Of a stretch of DNA of 27,799 nt, positions 6,085 to 14,180 are shown one piece after another. Position 1 is the stretch's first letter. Each line of letters begins with the position of its first letter. The stretch spans positions 1-27,799 of the forward strand of contig CAAEIR010000047.1 of assembly GCA_900756035.1 (NCBI GenBank), written 5' to 3'. The notes below the pieces were generated by a model that saw nothing but the letters and a program-made list of their open reading frames with translations, was not told the DNA's origin and ran no database searches. The stretch comes from an uncultured Anaerostipes sp. GTDB taxonomy: Bacteria > Bacillota > Clostridia > Lachnospirales > Lachnospiraceae. Position numbers and translations under genes: made by a program.

Positions 6085-8082
6085 TTATAGATAATCTAAA
6101 TCAGAAAGAATATTTAAAATATTATGACCTTCCTGTACACCGTCAATAATTCGTCTTGCGCGAACACTGTCTCCGATATTTAAAATTTCAACATCAGAAT
6201 CAGAGAATGCTTCACGAACTTCATCAAGGATTGGAGCATTGGCTCTCATTCCAAGACATACAAATCCATAATCGAATGGAAGTTCTTTTTCTTCACCATC
6301 TACTTTAACGATAAAGCAGTCTGCTTTTACTTCGCACAGTGCAGTGTTTGGCATCTGATTTACATTGTGCTCTTTCATTAATGCGTTAGTTCCGGATTTA
6401 GATACAGGATCTAAGTCTTTACCAATCTGTGGCATCATTTCTACGATGCTGACTTCAGCGCCTTTTGGTGCAAAATATTCTACGACGTCAAGTCCGACAG
6501 CACCACCACCAACTACAACAACTTTCTTTCCGGTACAATCTTCAGGATAGTTTGCTAAATTGTTGATCATACCTGAGATGGAAGCAACTTTAGATCCTTC
6601 TTTGTCAATGTGATCGTGAAGTCCCTGAATTGGAGGGAGCAAAGGATTAGATCCTGTAGCATTGACAATGATGTTTGGATGCAGTGCTTTAATCAGCGGA
6701 AGAGCAGCCTCCTGTCCTTTAAATACAAATAAGTTTGTAAGTTTAGATGCACGATTTACAAGGTAATCAGGGAAATCTCTCAGTCGTTTTTTATCAGGAA
6801 TCTTAGAGATTTCTACAGATAATCCGCCAAGATGTTCATTTTTTTCAAATAAGAAAGTTGTACATCCGACTTCTGCTGCAGTACATGCGGCTTCCAGACC
6901 TGCAGTACCGCCTCCGATTACAACAACGTTGCATGCTTTGTTAATTTTTTTCTTTTTATAGTCAAAACCGGAGTTAACAGTTGGATTGATGGTACAACGG
7001 ATTGGGCGGTTAACTCCGATACGGTTTCCGGCACATCCGATGTTGCAGGAAATACATTTACGGATTTCATCTTCACGTCCTGTTGCAACTTTCTTTACCC
7101 AGTGAGGGTCAGCAATTAATCCACGGCCCATACCAATGATATCGGCATCTCCACGTCCCAGAATATCATCTGCAACATGAGGATCACGGATGTTACCCAT
7201 TGTAACACAAGGTTTTCCGTATTTTTCTTTTACGGCTTTCGCCATGTAAGATCTCCAACCGTCTTTTAAGTAGTTGGCATCAATCTGGAACTGAATAGAA
7301 CCATTTAATCCGGCAGATACATCAAATGCGTCAACTTCTTCCTGGAAGTAGGAGAGCAGTTCCAAAGTGTCTTCCAGAGTATTTCCGCCTTCCATAAATT
7401 CTTCTGCACTGATACGAACGAAAATAGGGAACATCGGTCCAACCTGTTTTCTTACTTCTTCGATAACAAGTTTTGCGAAACGTGCACGATTTTCCGGACA
7501 TCCGCCAAATTCGTCAGTTCTTACGTTAGTTGTAGGAGAGAGGAACTGGCTGATCAAATAAGAATGTCCTGCATGGATTTCAACACAGTCAAATCCGGAT
7601 GCCTGAGCACGTGCAGCAGCTTCTCCGTATTTTTTTACAATGGCACAAATTTCTTCTGTCTCCAGCGGGCGAGGAATTTCTCCGCCTGCTTTTGATGGAA
7701 TGTTGGATGCAGAAACAGGCTGCATATTTGTTCTCTTAGACTGAGCAGAAGCACCGGCATGATTTAACTGAATACCAACACATGCTCCGTGAGAATGCAG
7801 TGTTTCACATAATTTAAAGAAACGTGGCATATAATTGTCGTGATCAATACGAATCTGAGTTGTACCGTTAGAACCAAGAGGAGAGTCTACACTGGCATTT
7901 TCTACCATGATTAATCCAACGCCGCCTTTTGCTCTTTCAGTGTAATAGTCAATGTGTAAGAAACTCATCTCACCAGTCTGTTCTCCGTAGTTTGTTCCCA
8001 TTGGAGTCATCATAATACGATTCTTTATAGTCATATTTTTAATGGTCAGCGGTGAAAAAATATTTTTATAATTGCATTTCAT
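6085..8082 (-). CDS. Enoate reductase-like flavoenzyme 1 (FMN, 4Fe-4S, FAD; OYE family)
   Basis: The protein has 665 residues with the architecture of FadH, 2-enoate reductase and FldZ. An OYE TIM barrel with FMN covers about 1-340, then a 4Fe-4S site C343-x2-C346-x3-C350-x12-C363, an FAD fold (VVVIGGGTAGLEAA, about 386-400), and an NAD(P)H fold (VVVVGGGAVGLDVVE, about 521-535). The barrel keeps the YqjM-type substrate triad H170, H173, Y175 (EIHAGHSYL). Such enzymes pass hydride from NAD(P)H through FAD, Fe-S and FMN to a C=C next to a carboxylate, carbonyl or CoA ester. The start is set at 8082 (GGAGG 11 bases upstream) because flavoenzyme 2 begins at the same point in alignment; the longer frame would need a TTG. 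Given the shikimate genes next door, shikimate or dehydroshikimate is a plausible substrate (inference). It lies downstream of lysR 1 on the same strand. Confidence 0.85.
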   Translation of the reverse strand: MKCNYKNIFSPLTIKNMTIKNRIMMTPMGTNYGEQTGEMSFLHIDYYTERAKGGVGLIMVENASVDSPLGSNGTTQIRIDHDNYMPRFFKLCETLHSHGACVGIQLNHAGASAQSKRTNMQPVSASNIPSKAGGEIPRPLETEEICAIVKKYGEAAARAQASGFDCVEIHAGHSYLISQFLSPTTNVRTDEFGGCPENRARFAKLVIEEVRKQVGPMFPIFVRISAEEFMEGGNTLEDTLELLSYFQEEVDAFDVSAGLNGSIQFQIDANYLKDGWRSYMAKAVKEKYGKPCVTMGNIRDPHVADDILGRGDADIIGMGRGLIADPHWVKKVATGREDEIRKCISCNIGCAGNRIGVNRPIRCTINPTVNSGFDYKKKKINKACNVVVIGGGTAGLEAACTAAEVGCTTFLFEKNEHLGGLSVEISKIPDKKRLRDFPDYLVNRASKLTNLFVFKGQEAALPLIKALHPNIIVNATGSNPLLPPIQGLHDHIDKEGSKVASISGMINNLANYPEDCTGKKVVVVGGGAVGLDVVEYFAPKGAEVSIVEMMPQIGKDLDPVSKSGTNALMKEHNVNQMPNTALCEVKADCFIVKVDGEEKELPFDYGFVCLGMRANAPILDEVREAFSDSDVEILNIGDSVRARRIIDGVQEGHNILNILSDLDYL

Positions 8083-8130
8083 AAGAATTGAAACCTCCAA
8101 AAAAAGTAAATCCATAATCTCCAAGAGGCT

Positions 8131-8177
8131 GTTATCATAAAATCTGGGTGAATGACTTATGATGTTTTTATCATAAC
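8131..8177 (-). promoter_or_regulatory. Promoter/operator candidate for flavoenzyme 1
   Basis: The gap between lysR 1 and flavoenzyme 1 contains three copies of one 7-mer: ATCATAA (8134-8140), TTATGAT (8157-8163) and ATCATAA (8170-8176). The last two form a perfect inverted repeat with a 6-base gap. Read on the minus strand, TATGAT (8139-8134) can serve as -10, with the palindrome covering the -35 region. No good -35 is visible, so an activator site is plausible. It could alternatively act as a weak lysR terminator, but no T-run follows. Confidence 0.4.
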
Positions 8178-8217
8178 ACAGAGTTAATTATTTAACAAAT
8201 CAATGTTTTTTGAAAAA

Positions 8218-9108
8218 TTAATAAATTTTATCTATGGCTTTCTTGACAAAATCAATGAATTTGCGAACTGCCGGGATCATAGGCTTATCTTTTAAGTACG
8301 CCATATAAACAGTATGATATGGTTTCATATTCGTCAGGTGAAGAATTTCTATATCATATTCGCGGAGTGATTCTACATGTGCGACAAATCCGATTCCGAA
8401 ATCTTCTGCTACCAGGGAGGCAATGGCATTTTCATCAGATGTCTCAAAAGCAATGGAAGGCTCCATATGATTCTGCCGATAGATAGAATGGGTGTACTGT
8501 CCGAGTCCGGAAGTGCGGTCGTATCCGATCACCGGATAAGAGAGCAGATCTTCTAAAACAAGAGATGATTTATGTTTTAGAGGATGTTCCGGGGGGGTGA
8601 TAATTACCATTTCCTGATTGACAACCGGAATAAATTCAATCTTAGGTTCATCCGGAACATAAGAACCGAAGATAATATCATATTTTTCCGCTTTTAAATC
8701 GACAATCAGCTGACTGGTAATTTCCTGACTTAATGAAAAGGTAATTTCGTGATTTTGCTCCTGATTTAAAAAATTGCGGACCATTCGTGGAATATAGGTT
8801 TTAGCAAGGGGAAAAACATACCCGATATCAATATGTCCGCTGCGGCTTCCGGCAAGAGATTTCATTTTATTTTCAGCAATGTTGATTTCTTCTAAAATCC
8901 GGTTTACATGTTCTAAAAAGATCCGCCCGTATTTTGTTAATTCGATATTACGACCGTTTTTTTGAAATAAAGACACTCCAAGTTCATCTTCCAGGTTTGA
9001 AATAGAGCGGCTTAAACTTGGCTGGGAGATGTTTAATTCTTTTGCTGCCTGATGATAATGTTGGAGTTTTGCAATTTTTTGAAAATAGTAAAGCTGATTT
9101 AAATTCAT
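8218..9108 (-). CDS. LysR-family transcriptional regulator 1
   Basis: The protein has 296 residues, normal length. The N-terminal winged helix-turn-helix has the classic pattern MNLNQLYYFQKIAKLQHYHQ, then AAKELNISQPSLSRSISNLE and LGVSLFQKNGRNIELTKYG. Residues about 90-290 form the type 2 periplasmic-binding-like effector domain, which usually binds a small pathway metabolite. It is divergent from the ydiB-like gene across a 197-base region with a paired LysR site, and is followed on its own strand by flavoenzyme 1. It probably controls both directions, sensing a hydroaromatic acid (inference). The ATG has AAGGAAGG upstream. It is a paralogue of LysR 2 at 19264; the two share the DNA-binding helix motif closely. 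Confidence 0.93.
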   Translation of the reverse strand: MNLNQLYYFQKIAKLQHYHQAAKELNISQPSLSRSISNLEDELGVSLFQKNGRNIELTKYGRIFLEHVNRILEEINIAENKMKSLAGSRSGHIDIGYVFPLAKTYIPRMVRNFLNQEQNHEITFSLSQEITSQLIVDLKAEKYDIIFGSYVPDEPKIEFIPVVNQEMVIITPPEHPLKHKSSLVLEDLLSYPVIGYDRTSGLGQYTHSIYRQNHMEPSIAFETSDENAIASLVAEDFGIGFVAHVESLREYDIEILHLTNMKPYHTVYMAYLKDKPMIPAVRKFIDFVKKAIDKIY

Positions 9109-9158
9109 AAATACCTTCCTTATATAATAGCTCTTTTTCTATGGTCATTGTACCATGA

Positions 9159-9208
9159 TTGATAGCGAAAAGCTATCAAAAAACACGAAAAGATATATTA
9201 GAAGTATC
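9159..9208 (+). promoter_or_regulatory. Paired LysR binding sites (recognition and activation sites) upstream of ydiB-like gene
   Basis: Site 1 is a perfect inverted repeat, TTGATAGC (9159-9166), gap of 5, GCTATCAA (9172-9179), containing GATA-N9-TATC (9161-9177) and a T-N11-A core. Site 2 is GATA-N9-TATC again at 9192-9208, followed by AA as in site 1. Equivalent bases are 31 apart, about three helical turns. Site 1 is centred near -65 of the predicted start and site 2 covers the -35, the standard LysR recognition/activation layout. Confidence 0.75.
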
Positions 9209-9227
9209 AATGATTCTAAGTTATAAT
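9199..9227 (+). promoter_or_regulatory. Activator-dependent promoter of ydiB-MFS-aroD
   Basis: A consensus TATAAT lies at 9222-9227. The matching -35 window (9199-9204, TAGAAG) is poor and overlaps LysR site 2, which suggests dependence on activation. The predicted start is near 9234, leaving a 5' leader of about 70 bases before AAGGAGAG and the ATG. Confidence 0.6.
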
Positions 9228-9305
9228 ATAGACATAAGGTTGTTAAAAAATTAACTTTTGGGTGAATGAAGCAGTGAACATACAATTTTTTAAGGAGAGA
9301 AAACT

Positions 9306-10181
9306 ATGGCAGAGAGAATCACAGGACACACAGAATTAATCGGTCTGATGGCATATCCAATCAGACATTCAAGCTCACCGGCAATGCACAACGAGGCATT
9401 TGCAACAATGGGATTGGATTATGCTTACCTTGCATTCGAAGTAGATAACAGCACATTGGAAGATGCAGTAAAAGGGCTTCGCGCACTGAAACTGGTTGGT
9501 TCCAACGTATCTATGCCGAACAAAACCGTTGTAGGACAGTATTTAGATGAACTTTCTCCGGCTGCTAAAATGGCAGGAGCTGTAAATACAATCGTAAACG
9601 ACAACGGAAAACTGATCGGACATATTACAGACGGTATCGGATATATGCAGTCTTTAAAAGACAACGATATTGATGTAATCGGTAAAAAAATGACAATTAC
9701 AGGTGCCGGCGGAGCTGCAACAGCGATTGAGATTCAGGCAGCATTAGACGGTGTAAAAGAAATGTCTATCTTCAATATTAAAGATAAATTCTGGGCAAAC
9801 GCAGAAGAAACAGTAAAGAAGATTCGTGAGAATACAGATTGTATCGTAAATCTTTATGATCTGGATGACAAAGAAAAATTAAGAGAAGAAATCGCAGACA
9901 GCTACTTATTTGCACAGGCAACTGGTGTTGGAATGAAACCGCTGGAAGGACAGTCTGTAGTTCCTGACAAATCTTTCTTCCGTCCGGACCTGATTGTCAC
10001 AGATACTATTTATGCTCCAAGAGAGACAGAGCTGTTAAAGATGGCAAAAGAAGTTGGATGTAAGACAATGAACGGTCTTGGAATGATGTTATTCCAGGGA
10101 GATGCTGCTTTCCATCTGTGGACAGGAAAACATATGCCAATTGATCACATGAAAGAAGTATTAGATATTAAATACGATTAA
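9306..10181 (+). CDS. ydiB: Quinate/shikimate dehydrogenase, YdiB-like
   Basis: The protein has 291 residues and is closer to E. coli YdiB than to biosynthetic AroE: YLAFEVDNSTLEDAVKGL, LVGSNVSMPNK, MAGAVNTIVND, MKPLEGQSVV and LGMMLFQGDAAFHLWTGK have near-identical YdiB counterparts. Catalytic K73 and D109 and substrate N94 match YdiB K71, D107 and N92. The dinucleotide loop is GAGGAA (133-138), and the cofactor-selecting stretch is FNIKD, with the Asp expected for NAD use but lacking YdiB's Arg pair. It oxidises quinate to dehydroquinate and/or interconverts shikimate and dehydroshikimate. The Asn of the usual NTDG motif is Ile here (HITDG). AAGGAGAG precedes the ATG. It is the first gene of the LysR-controlled operon, with the MFS gene 31 bases on. 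Confidence 0.92.
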   Translation: MAERITGHTELIGLMAYPIRHSSSPAMHNEAFATMGLDYAYLAFEVDNSTLEDAVKGLRALKLVGSNVSMPNKTVVGQYLDELSPAAKMAGAVNTIVNDNGKLIGHITDGIGYMQSLKDNDIDVIGKKMTITGAGGAATAIEIQAALDGVKEMSIFNIKDKFWANAEETVKKIRENTDCIVNLYDLDDKEKLREEIADSYLFAQATGVGMKPLEGQSVVPDKSFFRPDLIVTDTIYAPRETELLKMAKEVGCKTMNGLGMMLFQGDAAFHLWTGKHMPIDHMKEVLDIKYD

Positions 10182-10212
10182 GAAATTTTAAAATTGAGAG
10201 GAAAAATAAAAA

Positions 10213-11403
10213 ATGGATAAGAAATTTTTGCCAAGTGCTCTGATTCTTTATTTAAACTACTTTATTCACGGAATCGGATGTTCTATTTTAAGTCAGCAGG
10301 TTGTAAAAGAGCTTCTTGCGAAGAACTGGGGATTAAATGATGTTATGGCGGTTACATCCATTGCTGCGGCATTGGGACTGGGACGTTTGATTTCCCTTCC
10401 GTTTGCGGGACCGTTATCTGATAAACTGGGACGTCGTATTTCCGTATTAATCGGATGTGCTTCCTATGTAATTTTCTTTGTTGGAATTGCCTTTTCACCA
10501 AACACAACCGTTGCTTATATTGCAGCAGTTTTAGGTGGTATTGCAAACTCCTTCTTAGATACTGCTACATATCCTGCAGTTGCTGAAATTATTTACAAAT
10601 ATACTGGAATTGCAACAATGGGAATTAAGTTCTTTATTTCTGTTGCACAGTTATTAATGCCTTTCTTCTTAGGTGTGGCAGCAGGAACAAGCATGTCTTA
10701 TCTGATGCTTCCGTTAGTAGGAGGAATTGCGATTGCAGTTCTCGGAATTCTGGCAATTTTTGCACCGTTCCCGGCAACTTCTGAGAGCGGAAAATCAGAA
10801 TCATTTATCAGTAATTTAAAGAATGCACATTTCTCTATAGAAAGTGTTGCTTTAATTTTGATCGGATTTACAAGTACAGCAACTTTCCAGTTATGGTTAA
10901 ACTGTGCACAGACATTTGGTACACAGATTGCTAAGATTCCATCTGAAAGTGTGTCTGTAATGCAGACTTACTATTCTGCCGGAACTATGGTAGCTTTATT
11001 TGTAACCAGTGCATTAATTACAAAATTTAAACAGGTAAGATTCTTAATTATCTATCCTGCAATTTCACTTGCTATGTTAGTTCTTGTTTATATGATCAGA
11101 ACACCAATGATCTGCTATGTCGGTGCTTTTGTAATCGGTTATGCGGCAGCCGGCGGAGTGCTTCAGATGGCAACAGCAGTTGTTAACGACTTATTCCCGA
11201 AAATCAAGGGAACAATTACAAGTCTGGTTATGATTGCATCTAGTCTTTGCAATTATACCATCTTAACAGCAGCAGCGAAAATGACATCTACAAGTGTTAT
11301 CATGATGAATATTGTAATCACAATTATCGGAGTTCTTCTGGCAGTATTTGTTAATGCAAGATACGGAGTTTTGCTTAAGAATGCAGAAGAAGCATCAAAA
11401 TAG
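10213..11403 (+). CDS. MFS transporter, YdiN/YdiM-like (putative hydroaromatic acid carrier)
   Basis: The protein has 396 residues with about 12 hydrophobic helices. The MFS A-motif after helix 2 reads AGPLSDKLGRRISV. LGLGRLISL before it and GAFVIGYAAAGGVLQMA near residue 305 closely parallel E. coli YdiN (IGLGRLISI, GAFVIGFSAAGGILQLG). YdiN lies next to ydiB and aroD in E. coli, and the same three families occur together here. Import of quinate or shikimate with a coupling ion is likely but inferred; E. coli YdiN itself is not firmly characterised to my knowledge. It ends 12 bases before the aroD start, with the aroD ribosome site overlapping its stop codon. Confidence 0.85.
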   Translation: MDKKFLPSALILYLNYFIHGIGCSILSQQVVKELLAKNWGLNDVMAVTSIAAALGLGRLISLPFAGPLSDKLGRRISVLIGCASYVIFFVGIAFSPNTTVAYIAAVLGGIANSFLDTATYPAVAEIIYKYTGIATMGIKFFISVAQLLMPFFLGVAAGTSMSYLMLPLVGGIAIAVLGILAIFAPFPATSESGKSESFISNLKNAHFSIESVALILIGFTSTATFQLWLNCAQTFGTQIAKIPSESVSVMQTYYSAGTMVALFVTSALITKFKQVRFLIIYPAISLAMLVLVYMIRTPMICYVGAFVIGYAAAGGVLQMATAVVNDLFPKIKGTITSLVMIASSLCNYTILTAAAKMTSTSVIMMNIVITIIGVLLAVFVNARYGVLLKNAEEASK

Positions 11404-11415
11404 GAGGAAATGTCA

Positions 11416-12183
11416 ATGAATACAGTAAAAGTTCGCAACATTGAAATCGGAAGCGGTGTGCCTAAAATTTGTGTTCCGATTGTCGGTGTAACAAAAGATG
11501 AGATTATTGCAGAAGCGAAAACATTTGACAGCATTCCGGTTGACGTCGTAGAGTGGCGTGTAGATTGGTTTGAAGGAGTTTTCGAGTTTGATAAAGTAGA
11601 AGATGCATTAAAAGATTTAAGAGAAGTATTGAAAGATACTCCAATTCTGTTTACTTTCCGTACATCAAAAGAAGGCGGAGAAAAAGCAATCGAAGCAGAG
11701 CCTTACAAAGAATTAAATATTGCAGCAGCCAAAACAGGATATGTGGATTTGGTGGACGTAGAAGTCTTTACCGGAGACGATATTGTAAAAGATATCGTAG
11801 AGGCTGCTCATGAGTGTGGAGTCAAAGTTGTGGCATCCAATCATGATTTCGATAAGACACCGGAGAAAGATGAAATCGTAGGACGTCTTTGCAAGATGCA
11901 GGAATTAGGCGCAGATATTCCTAAAATTGCGGTTATGCCAACATGCAGACGCGATGTTTTAACATTACTTTGTGCTACAGAAGAAATGTACACAGACCAT
12001 GCGGATCGTCCGATTATTACCATGTCTATGGCTGGTATGGGTCTGATCAGCCGTCTTGCAGGAGAAGTTTTTGGTTCAGCCCTTACATTTGGCGCAGCGA
12101 AAAAAGCTTCTGCACCTGGACAGGCAGCAGTAAATGACTTAAACGATATGCTTCAGTTTCTTCATGAGAAGCAGGGGTTATAG
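11416..12183 (+). CDS. aroD: 3-Dehydroquinate dehydratase, type I
   Basis: The protein has 255 residues with the type I TIM barrel. The residue numbering coincides with the enteric enzyme: E86, H143 (SNHDF), Schiff-base K170 (PKIAVMP) and R213 (ISRLAGEVFGSALTFG), then the SAPGQ substrate loop at 232-236. It interconverts 3-dehydroquinate and 3-dehydroshikimate by syn elimination. AGGAGG at 11402-11407 overlaps the MFS stop and is 8 bases before the ATG at 11416, which is therefore preferred over the ATG at 11410. It sits in an operon with quinate/shikimate dehydrogenase and a carrier rather than with aroB, aroA and aroC, pointing to catabolic or interconversion use. A terminator follows. Confidence 0.96.
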   Translation: MNTVKVRNIEIGSGVPKICVPIVGVTKDEIIAEAKTFDSIPVDVVEWRVDWFEGVFEFDKVEDALKDLREVLKDTPILFTFRTSKEGGEKAIEAEPYKELNIAAAKTGYVDLVDVEVFTGDDIVKDIVEAAHECGVKVVASNHDFDKTPEKDEIVGRLCKMQELGADIPKIAVMPTCRRDVLTLLCATEEMYTDHADRPIITMSMAGMGLISRLAGEVFGSALTFGAAKKASAPGQAAVNDLNDMLQFLHEKQGL

Positions 12184-12206
12184 AGTAAAATAAAATGCGA
12201 GCAGGA

Positions 12207-12238
12207 AGGGAAGGTAGAAATATCTTCCCTTTTCTTTG
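12207..12238 (+). terminator. Terminator after aroD
   Basis: AGGGAAG (12207-12213) pairs with CTTCCCT (12224-12230) across a 10-base loop, followed by TTTTCTTT. The stem is modest in length but well placed, 24 bases after the aroD stop, separating this operon from the TRAP genes. Confidence 0.65.
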
Positions 12239-12289
12239 GCCTTTTTGAAATAATAGAAAATATTTATCATTTCTATTTACAATTTTTAT

Positions 12290-12347
12290 TTGTTGAATGA
12301 CTCTTTTTTTTGTATAATTTAGTAAGGTAAATTGTTAAAATTTTACC
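12290..12347 (+). promoter_or_regulatory. TRAP operon promoter with downstream operator candidate
   Basis: TTGTTG (12290-12295), a 17-base spacer and TATAAT (12313-12318) form a promoter. Immediately after the expected start lies an inverted repeat, GGTAAA (12326-12331) and TTTACC (12342-12347), with further imperfect pairing inside. A site at about +2 to +23 suggests repression. It does not share the GATA-N9-TATC pattern of the ydiB promoter, so the TRAP genes may answer to a different regulator. Confidence 0.5.
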
Positions 12348-12390
12348 ATTCGAACAAAAACTTTTAGATAAAAGTAGAGAGAGGTGACAT

Positions 12391-12879
12391 ATGCTAAAAT
12401 GGTTAGATGAGAATCTGGAAGAGTTTCTCATGGTTATGCTGTTAATTGCAATGACTCTGATTATGGGGATTCAGGTATTTGCAAGATATGCACTGGGTGC
12501 GTCTTTATCCTGGTCTGAAGAGATTACAAGATATTTGTTTATCTGGTCAGGATTTATCAGTGTCAGTTATTGTACCAAAAAATGTATTTCAATTAAGATT
12601 GAACAATTTGTGGGAATGTTTCCCAGAAGAGGACAGGCATTGTTTAAGGTTGTCAATCATACGTTTGAGCTGCTGTTGTTCTTTTATTTGATCCCATATG
12701 CAGCTCTTTATTTAAAAAGTGCTTTTGAGAGCGGACAGGTAAGTCCCGCATGCCAGATTCCAATGTATTATATTCAGGCTGCGCCGCTGGTAAGCTTTGT
12801 GTTAGTCGCATTTCGAATTATTCAGCGTTGGATTATCGAGTTTAAAATTGTTATAAAAAAAGATAAGGAGGAAAAATAG
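12391..12879 (+). CDS. dctQ: TRAP transporter small membrane subunit
   Basis: The protein has 162 residues with four hydrophobic helices (about 12-30, 50-66, 88-108, 128-146), the DctQ topology. The family motif region RYALGASLSWSEEITRYLFIWSGFI is clear (residues about 30-55). It scaffolds the large DctM subunit and the extracellular binding protein of a tripartite Na+-coupled carrier. A GAGAGGTG site lies just before the ATG, and DctM starts 2 bases after its stop, indicating translational coupling. Confidence 0.93.
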   Translation: MLKWLDENLEEFLMVMLLIAMTLIMGIQVFARYALGASLSWSEEITRYLFIWSGFISVSYCTKKCISIKIEQFVGMFPRRGQALFKVVNHTFELLLFFYLIPYAALYLKSAFESGQVSPACQIPMYYIQAAPLVSFVLVAFRIIQRWIIEFKIVIKKDKEEK

Positions 12880-12881
12880 AT

Positions 12882-14171
12882 ATGTCAGCAGCAGTAGTGT
12901 TCTTTATCTTTTTCGTATGCTTAATTATTGCGATTCCGATTTCTATTACTCTTGGAATTGTTTCTGTACTTCCGGGAGTTTTTGATCCGTCATTTACCGC
13001 CAGCGGACAGTTTGTAATCCGTTCTATGTTGGGCGGAATTGACAGTTTTCCGCTTTTGGCAGTTCCGATGTTTGTATTATCCGGAATGATTATGGCAAAA
13101 GGCGGAATTTCAAAAAAGATTTTTGATGTATTTGTATTTTTTATTGGAAAATTTACAGCAGGGATGCCCTGTGCGGTTATCGTAACCTGTTTGTTTTACG
13201 GTGCAATTTCCGGCTCCGGTCCTGCAACCGTTGCCGCCGTGGGAAGTATGACGATTCCGATTTTAATTAAACTTGGATATGATAAGACTTTTGCAACTGC
13301 AATCGTGGCAGTGGCAGGAGGACTGGGAGTTATTATTCCGCCGAGTATTCCATTTATTATGTTCGGAATGGCATCCGGAGAATCTGTTAGTGATTTGTTT
13401 ATTGCTGGTGTTGTACCGGGACTTCTCATCGGACTTCTTATGATGGTTTATGCTGTTTTTTATTGTAAACGATATGGAGAAGATAAAGAAAAGATAAAAA
13501 AAGAGGTGGATGATCTTCATGAGAGAGGATTTATCGGAGTAATGAAAGACAGCTTTTTTGCGATTTTGAGTCCGGTTATTATTCTTGGATGTATTTATAC
13601 AGGAATTGCTTCACCGACAGAGGCTGCGGTAATCTCTGTATTTTATTCTCTGATTGTAAGTATGCTGATTTATCGGTCTATGACCGTGAAAGACATTTGG
13701 CCGATGATGGTGGAAGGTGTCAGAACTTATGCGCCGATTCTGTTTATTTTAGCTTCATCTATCGCATTTTCCAGGGTTCTGACTCTGATGCAGGTGCCAC
13801 AGACAATCAGCGAATGGATTTTAGGGAACTTCCAGAATGAAGTTGTAATTTTAATTGTAATTAATGTATTCTTGTTAATTGTCGGAATGGTCATGGATAC
13901 CACTCCTGCAATCTTGATTTTGACACCGATTCTTCTTCCGATTGTCACAGCGATCGGAATGAACCCAATTCATTTTGGCGTTATGATGGTTGTCAATCTT
14001 GCCATTGGATTCGTAACACCGCCGATTGGAGTCAATCTGTTTGTGGCATCTTCCCTGACAGAAATACCGATTATGCAGATTGCAAGAAAAGCAATGCCTC
14101 TGATCATATGCTTTTTATTTGCGCTGATACTAATTATCTTTATTCCGCAGATCAGTCTGGTGTTATTGTAG
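12882..14171 (+). CDS. dctM: TRAP transporter large permease subunit
   Basis: The protein has 429 residues, all-membrane, with about 12 helices including re-entrant loops. DctM hallmarks are FPLLAVPMFVLSGMIMAKGGI (about 50-70), YGAISGSGPATVAAVGSMTIP (about 106-126), AGGLGVIIPPSIPFIMFG (about 146-163) and VNLAIGFVTPPIGVNLFVA (about 369-387). It moves an organic acid inward using the sodium gradient. AAGGAGGAAAAA overlaps the dctQ stop. The subunit order here is Q-M-P rather than the commoner P-Q-M. Confidence 0.95.
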   Translation: MSAAVVFFIFFVCLIIAIPISITLGIVSVLPGVFDPSFTASGQFVIRSMLGGIDSFPLLAVPMFVLSGMIMAKGGISKKIFDVFVFFIGKFTAGMPCAVIVTCLFYGAISGSGPATVAAVGSMTIPILIKLGYDKTFATAIVAVAGGLGVIIPPSIPFIMFGMASGESVSDLFIAGVVPGLLIGLLMMVYAVFYCKRYGEDKEKIKKEVDDLHERGFIGVMKDSFFAILSPVIILGCIYTGIASPTEAAVISVFYSLIVSMLIYRSMTVKDIWPMMVEGVRTYAPILFILASSIAFSRVLTLMQVPQTISEWILGNFQNEVVILIVINVFLLIVGMVMDTTPAILILTPILLPIVTAIGMNPIHFGVMMVVNLAIGFVTPPIGVNLFVASSLTEIPIMQIARKAMPLIICFLFALILIIFIPQISLVLL

Positions 14172-14180
14172 GAGGTTTTT

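Noticed and set aside
6085..8082. Assignment as 2,4-dienoyl-CoA reductase of fatty acid oxidation
   Set aside because: Architecture is shared, but no beta-oxidation genes are nearby and the active site is YqjM-like (His, His, Tyr) rather than FadH-like.
9306..12183. Biosynthetic shikimate operon
   Set aside because: The dehydrogenase is YdiB-like, a carrier lies between it and aroD, no aroB, aroA or aroC is present, and control appears LysR-inducible.
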